NCBI GenBank assembly: GCA_015490315.1
Contig: WFYB01000093.1
Coordinates: 1 to 11,502 of the forward strand
Direction of reading: 5' to 3'
Origin: Sulfurovum sp.
Lineage (GTDB): Bacteria; Campylobacterota; Campylobacteria; Campylobacterales; Sulfurovaceae
Length of the DNA: 11,502 nucleotides
Under the pieces are notes generated by a model. It ran no database searches, was not told where the DNA came from, and worked only from the letters and a program-made list of their open reading frames with translations. The stretch's first letter is position 1; the number at the start of each line of letters is the position of its first letter. Made by a program: the position numbers and the translations under genes. Shown in pieces: positions 1 to 6,591 of the stretch.

Positions 1-84
1 GTAACGCACAAGATACCGACGATCTTCTCGTTGCCGTATCGACATTTTATCATCGAAAGCAAGGGTGTCTATGAAGTTCATTAA
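1..84 (+). CDS. ftsE: Cell division ATP-binding protein FtsE, C-terminal fragment
   Basis: This is the last 27 codons of a gene entering from the left edge, read in frame 1 and ending at TAA 82-84. It opens with Val-Thr-His, which fits the switch-histidine (H-loop) of an ABC ATPase, followed by the short tail usual for FtsE. The assignment rests mainly on context: it overlaps ftsX by 14 bases, and ftsE-ftsX is a conserved pair. FtsE is the cytoplasmic ATPase that powers FtsX to activate cell-wall hydrolases at the division site. The fragment is too short to prove the family by itself. Confidence 0.75.
   Translation, partial: VTHKIPTIFSLPYRHFIIESKGVYEVH
61..64 (+). promoter_or_regulatory. Ribosome binding site that decides the ftsX start
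   Basis: AAGG lies six bases before ATG 71 but directly abuts the alternative GTG at 65. That spacing favours ATG 71 as the real start of ftsX. The site lies inside the end of ftsE, which is consistent with translational coupling. Confidence 0.6.
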
Positions 85-886
85 AAACCACTTGATGTTC
101 ATACTACCGCTGATGGCGATTTTGCTCGGTATCGAGTTCTATCTGGTCTTTGAGCGTACGACAGGTACCTATGAGCAGGGACTCAAGGAGGACTACTCGA
201 TGCTGGTCGTGACACAAAAGCCGGTCAAGCTCGAAAAGCTCAAAGCACTCAATGCACATATCAGCACCCTGCGTCCTATCAAAAGAGAGCAGATCGTCTC
301 CAAGGTCGCCAAAGGGGTGGGTAAACAGGGCAGCAAAGAGATACTCAAATCACTCCCTTATTTCTATGATGTCGGGCTCGATTCCTATCTGGATACCAAG
401 GCTCTCGGGCAGATAAAAAAGGATCTCGAGAGAGACAAAAATATCAAAAAGGTAGAAACCTTCGGAAGCAGCTACGGCAACAGCTACAGGCTCTTTCGCT
501 TTGTCAAGCTGATCCTCAATATCTTTATCGTCTTTATGGGAGTAGTGAGTCTGCTGCTGATCATCAAACAGATGGAGATATGGAAATATGAACACAGACA
601 GCGTATGCAGGTGATGGAGATCTTCGGTGCACCGCTTATGCTGCGTTCGGGTGTACTCTTCAAGATCGCTATCGCAGATGCGATCCTCGCGACACTGCTT
701 ACAGCAGGCGTATTTTTCTATGTGAAGCTGATATGGGCACCCAAAAGCGGTATAGATATCATCGTCAATAACCAGGAGAAGCTCTTTTTGATGAGTGATA
801 TGGGTATACTGCTCGGTGCTGCGATCTTGATCGTAACAATCGCAGTCTACAGTGTGGTCTTCAGTGCAAGGGGAGTGGAAGAGTGA
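71..886 (+). CDS. ftsX: Cell division protein FtsX (permease-like)
   Basis: This 271-residue membrane protein has the FtsX layout. A short cytoplasmic start and one membrane helix (about residues 9-27) are followed by a soluble extracytoplasmic domain (about 28-143), then three more helices (about 145-167, 197-221 and 243-265). Between helices 2 and 3 is the basic cytoplasmic loop with an IFGAP segment, matching the conserved GA of FtsX permeases. FtsX normally couples ATP hydrolysis by FtsE to a conformational change that recruits and activates an EnvC-type protein outside the membrane. That partner is encoded next, overlapping by 4 bases (GTGA), and ftsE overlaps upstream. I chose ATG 71 over GTG 65 because of ribosome-binding-site spacing. 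Overall sequence is divergent, as is usual for FtsX, so the call depends on topology plus context. Confidence 0.88.
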   Translation: MKFIKNHLMFILPLMAILLGIEFYLVFERTTGTYEQGLKEDYSMLVVTQKPVKLEKLKALNAHISTLRPIKREQIVSKVAKGVGKQGSKEILKSLPYFYDVGLDSYLDTKALGQIKKDLERDKNIKKVETFGSSYGNSYRLFRFVKLILNIFIVFMGVVSLLLIIKQMEIWKYEHRQRMQVMEIFGAPLMLRSGVLFKIAIADAILATLLTAGVFFYVKLIWAPKSGIDIIVNNQEKLFLMSDMGILLGAAILIVTIAVYSVVFSARGVEE

Positions 887-2250
887 GAAGCGCTCTCTTT
901 TTGCTCTTTGCCGCAGTGGTCTTTTCGCATGCTGCCTCCACGACTGCCAAGATCAAACACTCCAAAAAAGATCTGAGTGCAACGGTCTCACAGAAAAAGC
1001 AGGCAAGCCGCCAGCTCAGTAAGATCGCCAGCGATATCAAAAAGGCAGAAAAAGATATCGCCTATCTTGAGAAGAAGATCGCAGAACTCGGACGCAATCA
1101 GGAGAAGAACGAAGAGAAGCTTACCGGACTCAAAGAGGAGCTGAAGCGGTCGAACAAAGCCTACAAAGAGATTAGTCAAGAGCTCGAGCGGAAACAGAAG
1201 CGGTTCCTCTCACTACTCTCTGAACAGTTCTCTATCGTCTATGCGCTTCAGCAGTTCAAGACACCTACCAAAGAGTCTATACTCTCCTACGAGGTCTATG
1301 AAGCGTATAAAAAATACAATGCCAAGACGCTCGCAGCGATGAAAAAGGAGATCGAAACGCTGAAGAAGAGACAGGAGAACAAACGCTACCTGCAGCGCAA
1401 GACACAAAAAGAGATCAAGCGTATCGTGTCCCAGAAAGAGGAGTATGCGAAGAAAAAACTGGCAAAGAAAAAACTGCTTGAGAAGCTGGCAAAGGATGAA
1501 GAGCGATACACTGCCAAACTGGAGAAACTCGAAGACAAGCAGAATGATCTGCGTGCAACATTGGCAAAGCTCAATATCCTCCATACCAAAGAGGTCGAAG
1601 AGGAGAAGCGCCGTGCTGCAGCGCGCAAAGAGGCGATGCGACTGGAGAAAGAGCGTAAACGCAAGATCAGACTTGCCAAAGCCAAAGCCAGAGAGAAGGC
1701 ACGCAAAGCCAAAGAAGCACTCAGGCGCGCCAAAAACGAAGCCGAACGTGCAAAAGCACGCAAGGCGGTCAGAGAGGCACAAAAAGAGGCGAAGGTGGTC
1801 TACAAGGAGAGTGACAAGGTGCGCCAGATCAACTCATCCTACAAAAAACCGAGCATCGCTGCCTACAGAGGAGGCAAAACCATTCCTCCAATCGACGGGG
1901 CAAGGGTAGTCAAGCGTTTCGGTACCTATATCGATCCGATCTATAAAATAAAAATATTTAACGAATCTGTAACACTGCAGGCACCTGCTCCCAATGCCAA
2001 GGTCAAAAACGTCCTTAACGGCAAAGTAGTCTTTGCCGGGCAGACCAGTATGCTGGGCAAAGTCGTCGTAATCGCCCATGCGAACAAGCTGCATACCGTC
2101 TATGCGGGACTCTCCAAGATCGCACCGACAGTTAAAGTAGGCAGCAAACTGCGCAAAGGCTATGTAGTAGGGAAAGTCACACGCAAACTGCTCTTCCAGG
2201 CGACTAAGAACTCCAAACATATCGACCCGCTTAAACTGATACGGATATAG
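883..2250 (+). CDS. envC: EnvC-like murein hydrolase activator (coiled coil plus degenerate LytM/M23 domain)
   Basis: This is a 455-residue secreted protein. It starts at GTG 883, inside the ftsX stop, with AGGGGAG at 869-875 as ribosome binding site. The start MRSALFLLFAAVVFSHAAS is a typical signal peptide. Long Lys/Glu/Ala-rich coiled coils fill about residues 25-330, with a very basic Ala/Lys/Arg stretch near 240-305. The C-terminus (about 340-455) is a LytM/M23 fold containing RFG (345-347), an NGKVVFAG strand and HTVYAGL (from H404). The zinc ligands of active M23 peptidases are missing: the HxxxD site is replaced by a FNESV-type segment, and the usual HxHFE position reads LLFQA (436-440). 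This matches EnvC-type activators, which do not cut peptidoglycan but switch on amidases when FtsEX pulls on the coiled coil. Which amidase is activated cannot be seen here. Confidence 0.88.
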   Translation: MRSALFLLFAAVVFSHAASTTAKIKHSKKDLSATVSQKKQASRQLSKIASDIKKAEKDIAYLEKKIAELGRNQEKNEEKLTGLKEELKRSNKAYKEISQELERKQKRFLSLLSEQFSIVYALQQFKTPTKESILSYEVYEAYKKYNAKTLAAMKKEIETLKKRQENKRYLQRKTQKEIKRIVSQKEEYAKKKLAKKKLLEKLAKDEERYTAKLEKLEDKQNDLRATLAKLNILHTKEVEEEKRRAAARKEAMRLEKERKRKIRLAKAKAREKARKAKEALRRAKNEAERAKARKAVREAQKEAKVVYKESDKVRQINSSYKKPSIAAYRGGKTIPPIDGARVVKRFGTYIDPIYKIKIFNESVTLQAPAPNAKVKNVLNGKVVFAGQTSMLGKVVVIAHANKLHTVYAGLSKIAPTVKVGSKLRKGYVVGKVTRKLLFQATKNSKHIDPLKLIRI

Positions 2251-3624
2251 ATGATGGCACTGTCTGGGTATAAGGAGCGTATCAAGCAGTTCTTTATGCC
2301 GAGAGAGTGTTTTGGGCATGAAGAGTGGATACTCAAACATCAGATATTTACCCTGCTTGTGATCTCCTTTTTTCTGGGGATAGGTATCTTTCTTTTCGCA
2401 CTCTACCGTATCTCACAGGGCAACTTTGTCGCAGGAATCGCTCAAATTGTATTCTCTTTCTTTCTTTTGGGCGGCTTTGTACTGTTTAGACAAAATAAGC
2501 GTATCTATGCGGGCTATTCCATCATTTTCTTTTTGCTTTTTTTTCTCTATATTCATATTGTTTTTTTCTTCGTCCCCCAAAACCATCTCAATATCCTCTG
2601 GATCGTCTCTGCGCCGGTATTGATCTTCTTCTTTCTGGATAAGAAAGGGGGCTTGCTTATCTTTGTATTGCTTCTGGGGTTTATCGGGTATCTTCTTTTG
2701 ACAGGATACCCCTACAGTGTGGCGGAGTATATCACACTCTTTGCAGTCCTTGCGACAACGACCCTTATCATGTATGCCTATGAAAAGGTCAAGGAGGGGG
2801 AGCGTAACAGACTGATCTCATACAACCAAACCCTACAGCGGGAGATAGACAAACAGACAGAAAAACTCAAACTGCTCAACAGTGATCTTGAGATCAGAGT
2901 GAAAGAAGAGGTAGAGAAGCGTTTGATGCAAGAGGAGATGCTGTTGCGTCAGGCGCGTATGGCGAGTATGGGTGAGATGATAGACTCCATCGCGCATCAG
3001 TGGCGGCAGCCCCTGATGCATATCAACGCCATTTTGATGAATCTTGACAGAGGGATCGAAACAGACAAAGAGAGTGACTACCTCAAAGAGAAAGTTTCAG
3101 AGATCTTTGCTTTGAGCGCACATATGTCACATACAATAGAGGATTTCAGAAACTTTATGAAATCTGAAAAGGAGAAACAGCTTTTTTCGATCGAGGAACT
3201 GATCACGGATGTTACTACACTGGTCAAAAAGAGTCTTGACGGGATCGAGATGCGTATCGAAATCGAAGAGGATCTCTCTATTTCAAGTTACAGAAGTGAG
3301 CTCTCTCAAGTTTTCATCACGCTTTTAAGCAATGCTTCGGAAATCCTGAATCTTAAAGAGATCGAAGAGAAAAAGATCACTGTTTCACTGAAAAGAAAAG
3401 AGGGTTATGCCGTCATAGAGATCTGTGACAATGCCGGAGGGGTGAGGGCAGAGCATATAGAGAAGATATTTGACCCCTATTTTACGACCAAAAAACAGAC
3501 CGGTGGTACAGGACTTGGGCTCTATATCGCCAAGATCATTGTAGAACACAGTATGGAGGGTAAACTTTTGTTGCACAACCAAAATGGGGGAGCCTGCTTT
3601 AGCGTCATCTTACCCCTTATATAA
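2251..3624 (+). CDS. Membrane-bound sensor histidine kinase, six predicted transmembrane helices
   Basis: This 457-residue kinase has an N-terminal block of six hydrophobic helices (about 33-53, 62-79, 86-107, 114-129, 133-151, 158-176) with short loops and no large periplasmic sensor domain. It probably senses something in or near the membrane. A coiled coil follows (about 180-235). The H-box is IDSIAHQWRQPL, with phospho-acceptor His249. The catalytic ATPase domain shows the N-box around Asn361, the G1 box DNAGGV (393-398), the F-box KIFDPYFTT and the G2 box GTGLGL (419-424), so it looks active. Its ATG begins on the base after the envC stop, so it is probably translated by coupling with ftsX-envC. 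The response regulator 63 bases downstream is the likely partner. The signal it detects is unknown; a second ATG at 2254 is an equally possible start. Confidence 0.93.
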   Translation: MMALSGYKERIKQFFMPRECFGHEEWILKHQIFTLLVISFFLGIGIFLFALYRISQGNFVAGIAQIVFSFFLLGGFVLFRQNKRIYAGYSIIFFLLFFLYIHIVFFFVPQNHLNILWIVSAPVLIFFFLDKKGGLLIFVLLLGFIGYLLLTGYPYSVAEYITLFAVLATTTLIMYAYEKVKEGERNRLISYNQTLQREIDKQTEKLKLLNSDLEIRVKEEVEKRLMQEEMLLRQARMASMGEMIDSIAHQWRQPLMHINAILMNLDRGIETDKESDYLKEKVSEIFALSAHMSHTIEDFRNFMKSEKEKQLFSIEELITDVTTLVKKSLDGIEMRIEIEEDLSISSYRSELSQVFITLLSNASEILNLKEIEEKKITVSLKRKEGYAVIEICDNAGGVRAEHIEKIFDPYFTTKKQTGGTGLGLYIAKIIVEHSMEGKLLLHNQNGGACFSVILPLI

Positions 3625-3625
3625 T

Positions 3626-3667
3626 TTTGACGAAAATTTGACATTTTTATGTCATCATAATGGTAAT
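3626..3667 (+). promoter_or_regulatory. Promoter and possible operator upstream of the response regulator
   Basis: The 63-base gap holds two TTTGAC direct repeats 11 bases apart (3626-3631 and 3637-3642). It also holds a perfect inverted repeat, TGACAT-TTTT-ATGTCA (3639-3654). TTGACA (3638-3643) could be a -35 element, with GGTAAT (3662-3667) 18 bases further as a weak -10. Direct repeats at about one helical turn are the usual binding arrangement for OmpR-family regulators, so autoregulation is possible. The promoter and operator roles are inferred from pattern only. Confidence 0.4.
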
Positions 3668-3675
3668 TGACCAAG

Positions 3676-3680
3676 AAAGG
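3676..3680 (+). promoter_or_regulatory. Ribosome binding site that decides the regulator start
   Basis: AAAGG lies seven bases before ATG 3688. It places the true start there rather than at the in-frame TTG at 3667, which has no upstream site and would overlap the promoter candidate. Confidence 0.7.
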
Positions 3681-3687
3681 TAGAGCT

Positions 3688-4371
3688 ATGAGAGCACTGC
3701 TAAAAGAGCATACCATTCTATATGTCGAAGATGAACCCGATATCCGTCGCGAGATGTGTGAATATCTCCAGGGGTATTTTCGGGATGTCTACAGTGCGGC
3801 TGACGGCAGGGAAGGGCTGGAGATGTATCGGCGCCATACTCCCAATGCATTGCTGCTGGATATCGATCTTCCCTATATGGATGGACTGGAGCTTGCCAGA
3901 AAGATACGCGAGGAGAGCAAACATGTCAGTATCATGATGTTGACAGCCTATACTGATACACAGATGCTTTTGGATGCCGCCGAACTGAAGCTGTTGAAAT
4001 ATTTTGTCAAGCCACTCGACCTGCCGCTTTTCAAGGAGACACTTGACCGACTTGCCAAAGAGCTGATGGAAAACGCTCCTGAACAGATATGCCTTGGAGA
4101 GGGATACCGATGGGATACCAATGCACAGAAGCTCTACTACAAAGCTTCTGCTATCTCATTGACGACACGGGAAAAACAGCTTCTATCACTCCTGATCAAA
4201 CGGCGCAACAAGAGTCTTGCGTTTGAAGATATCATGGCACATCTCTGGGCAGATGAGATGGATAGAGAGGTTTCGGTCAATTGTGTCAAGAATATCGTCA
4301 GTGATCTGCGCAAAAAACTCCCCAAAGAGAGTATCAAAAGTGTTTACGGCAAGGGGTATATGCTGCAATAG
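3688..4371 (+). CDS. OmpR/PhoB-family response regulator
   Basis: This is a 227-residue two-domain regulator. The receiver domain (about 1-125) has the acidic pocket Glu14-Asp15-Glu16, phosphorylation site Asp58 in LLLDIDLPYMDG, Thr86 and Lys108 in the YFVKPL motif, so every residue needed for phosphotransfer is present. The C-terminal winged helix (about 135-227) begins with the LTTREKQLL segment typical of the OmpR family. It contains the recognition-helix region SVNCVKNIVSDLRKKL and ends with the VYGKGYML hairpin. It is likely phosphorylated by the kinase encoded just upstream. Probable targets are its own promoter and the secreted-protein operon downstream, because repeats of about one helical turn precede both. 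ATG 3688 was chosen from its ribosome binding site. The exact subfamily is not recognisable. Confidence 0.93.
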   Translation: MRALLKEHTILYVEDEPDIRREMCEYLQGYFRDVYSAADGREGLEMYRRHTPNALLLDIDLPYMDGLELARKIREESKHVSIMMLTAYTDTQMLLDAAELKLLKYFVKPLDLPLFKETLDRLAKELMENAPEQICLGEGYRWDTNAQKLYYKASAISLTTREKQLLSLLIKRRNKSLAFEDIMAHLWADEMDREVSVNCVKNIVSDLRKKLPKESIKSVYGKGYMLQ

Positions 4372-4372
4372 G

Positions 4373-4395
4373 GCGTAGATACGCTTGTGTTTTTT
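4373..4395 (+). terminator. Possible rho-independent terminator after the response regulator
   Basis: GCGTA (4373-4377) and TACGC (4380-4384) form a short perfect hairpin just after the stop codon. It is followed by a T-rich run ending around 4395. The stem is short, so termination may be leaky. Confidence 0.5.
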
Positions 4396-4414
4396 ACTTT
4401 TTCTTCTATCCTTC

Positions 4415-4457
4415 CTTACACTCTCTTACACTCTTCTGTCATACTATAGAAAATAGT
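4415..4457 (+). promoter_or_regulatory. Tandem-repeat operator and promoter candidate for the secreted-protein operon
   Basis: The sequence CTTACACTCT occurs twice head to tail (4415-4424 and 4425-4434), a perfect 10-bp tandem repeat. A -10-like CATACT (4440-4445) or TACTAT (4442-4447) follows, and then a perfect inverted repeat ACTAT-AGAAA-ATAGT (4443-4457). The tandem repeat sits where an OmpR-type activator would contact RNA polymerase, and a gene for such a regulator is adjacent. GGGAGAG (4462-4468) is the ribosome binding site for ATG 4474. The repeats are directly visible; their role is inference. Confidence 0.45.
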
Positions 4458-4473
4458 AAATGGGAGAGAATCT

Positions 4474-6591
4474 ATGAAATACCGATTGAGTATACTAATG
4501 ATATGTTCGGTGCTTTACGGAGCAGAGCCTCTGAGTCTCGGGGATGCTGTGATGACAGGCTTTTCCGGAGTCAAAGCACCGCCGGAGACAGAACAGTTTC
4601 CGCAGAAGATCAACACACCGAAACGAAGTTATCTTTCGTACTATATGGATGAACTCTTTATCGACCCGGAGGGTGCTTCGCTAATCGTCAAAAGCCTCAA
4701 AAGCAGCAAAGAACATCTCTGGGATGCTTCAGTGCTTCCTTCAACGGTAAAGATGCAGATCAAAGCCAAAGATATCGGACAGGTCTTTGGAGTCACACTG
4801 GACGATGCCAAGATCCCCAATATTTATGTGACGGCGACCTCTTTTTACGGACTCAATATCGTCAAGCCGGATCTGCCCAACATACTACGCTTTCAAGGGC
4901 TCGATGATGAGGAGTTTGTGACCAATGATGTGGATACAAGACCGGAGCGGATGCTGCTTGGAGGGAAGTCTGCCCAATGGATGCGCGGGCAGTTTGGTAA
5001 AGGCGGTAGTCCGGGTACAGTCTGGAAGATCAACGGAAAGACAGGCAAAGTAAGCAAGTTTGCAGAGATTATATTGGACGGTGTGCCCAATTCCGGTCCC
5101 GCGCTGGGCAATATCGCATTTGATAGAAAACACAGACAGTTTTTTGTTTCTGATCTGGATACAGGGATGATACACAGGATATCCATGGAAGGAAAGCTGC
5201 TGGAGTATCTTGATCACGGTATGGAGGTACGCAGGGTGATGGGGCTCAAGCCCGTCGTACACAATGCACTTTTCAGAGCGGATATCCGCACGATCAACTT
5301 TGACACTACCAACAGTGCTACATGGGGGTATGCCAGAGAGGGGCGCCGGGTATATGGTCTTGCTGTAAAGTATAACAGGCTTTATTATGCAGTCTATAAC
5401 GGCAGAGAGTATCCCGGGGAGATCTGGTCGGTAGGATTGGATAAAAAAGGCAGATTTACCAAAAAATACCGTTTTGAACTGCTGCTGGACAAAAGCGAAA
5501 AGAATCTGCCTGTGACCGATATGACCTTGACCGATAATGGGGAGATGATCCTGGCACAGCGTCCTCCTGCACAGCCTTCTTATACTATGCGGAACTTTAC
5601 AGAGCCGGAAAAAGCACAGATACTCCGCTACCATTTGAAAGTACCCTATGACGGCAAACCCAACCGATGGTACCCTCTGCCTCAAGAGTATTATGTAGGT
5701 TCAGATATGCCTTATCGTAACGGCATGGGAGGTGTGGCACTTGGGTATGGCTATGATCGCAACGGTACACTGGTACCTAAACAGTGTGAAAAGTCACTAT
5801 GGGTCACAGGCGAAGATCTCAAAAAAAGCCCGGATTTCAATGTAGACCTGGATATCAACGGTGATGGCATCCAGGGGCAGCCGCGAGTACTTGCGGATAT
5901 TACGCCACCTTCCAATACACTCTTCTCTTTCGATCTCGCGAACAACAACAGCTATAGAACCAAAGGCAGAGTGGGAGATGTGGAGATCGTGAATCACCCT
6001 TGTGTTTGTCGCTGTAACAGTGTGGTCTATGCCAAAACAGTAACAGCATCGACACCCAAGAGCGGAGTACTGCCTGCATCGCTCACTCCGTCTTCCAATG
6101 TGATTGGCATACCGCCTGTCGGTACGACAGGACTCCCATGGGAAGTTTTTATCCCGATTGTCAACTGCTGGACGATGCCATTCCTGCCGTTTTGTGAGAA
6201 AGAGAAGCCGCCAATCGATGAAGATAAAAAGCAGTGTATGCTTGTCAAGACCTCACCTCCGGGACCATTCCTGCAGAGTGACGGTACGAGCTGGCAGTTG
6301 CCGCTTTACGGTATCCAGTCACTCAACGGTATGAATATCGACAGTATGAAGATCACACCGGTTTCGGGTGTCGGATCTGTCACCAACGGCCCGGTTTTTG
6401 CCGTGGGTACACCGATGCCGCTGCTGACGGGTGTCGTACCGGGTAGTGATGCTATCTTGAATCTTTGTGGTTTTGACAGTACCAAAGTGGTACCGGGCAA
6501 GCCGTATGAGTGCTGCAACCTCAAGGTAAAGTTCAAGATACGGGAGTGGGAGAGTGATGCAGACAACCAGACACTGGAGGTAGTACAATGA
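4474..6591 (+). CDS. Secreted beta-propeller-like protein with C-terminal double-cysteine module
   Basis: This is a 705-residue exported protein of unknown function. MKYRLSILMICSVLYGA is a signal peptide. Residues about 110-480 look like a beta-propeller related to NHL/SMP-30-type folds, with successive blocks such as GTVWKINGKTGK, GNIAFDRKHRQFFVSDLDTG (ending near 231), RRVYGLAVKYNRLYYAVYNG and GGVALGYGYDRNG (from about 420). A Cys-Val-Cys-Arg-Cys cluster at 510-514 and a Pro-rich linker follow. The last 120 residues form a module with Cys588, Trp607, Pro656-Gly657 and the pair Cys680-Cys681. The same spacing recurs in the next protein. From memory, unverified, the propeller block resembles hypothetical secreted proteins of Alphaproteobacteria. 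It is first in a two-gene operon, overlapping the next gene by ATGA, so the two products probably act together outside the inner membrane. No catalytic motif is visible. Confidence 0.85.
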   Translation: MKYRLSILMICSVLYGAEPLSLGDAVMTGFSGVKAPPETEQFPQKINTPKRSYLSYYMDELFIDPEGASLIVKSLKSSKEHLWDASVLPSTVKMQIKAKDIGQVFGVTLDDAKIPNIYVTATSFYGLNIVKPDLPNILRFQGLDDEEFVTNDVDTRPERMLLGGKSAQWMRGQFGKGGSPGTVWKINGKTGKVSKFAEIILDGVPNSGPALGNIAFDRKHRQFFVSDLDTGMIHRISMEGKLLEYLDHGMEVRRVMGLKPVVHNALFRADIRTINFDTTNSATWGYAREGRRVYGLAVKYNRLYYAVYNGREYPGEIWSVGLDKKGRFTKKYRFELLLDKSEKNLPVTDMTLTDNGEMILAQRPPAQPSYTMRNFTEPEKAQILRYHLKVPYDGKPNRWYPLPQEYYVGSDMPYRNGMGGVALGYGYDRNGTLVPKQCEKSLWVTGEDLKKSPDFNVDLDINGDGIQGQPRVLADITPPSNTLFSFDLANNNSYRTKGRVGDVEIVNHPCVCRCNSVVYAKTVTASTPKSGVLPASLTPSSNVIGIPPVGTTGLPWEVFIPIVNCWTMPFLPFCEKEKPPIDEDKKQCMLVKTSPPGPFLQSDGTSWQLPLYGIQSLNGMNIDSMKITPVSGVGSVTNGPVFAVGTPMPLLTGVVPGSDAILNLCGFDSTKVVPGKPYECCNLKVKFKIREWESDADNQTLEVVQ

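Noticed and set aside
65..70. GTG 65 as the ftsX start
   Set aside because: It directly abuts the AAGG ribosome binding site, whereas ATG 71 has correct spacing.
1213..1909. Long open frames on both strands within envC
   Set aside because: They are by-products of the Lys/Glu/Ala-rich coiled-coil codons; the translations are low-complexity Phe/Leu/Ser or Arg-rich with no domain.
3667..3687. TTG 3667 as the response regulator start
   Set aside because: No ribosome binding site precedes it and it overlaps the promoter candidate; ATG 3688 has AAAGG seven bases upstream and matches the usual receiver-domain start.
4885..5685. 266-codon open frame on the minus strand inside the first secreted-protein gene
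   Set aside because: It lies wholly opposite a well-supported gene, has no recognisable motif and no credible start region.
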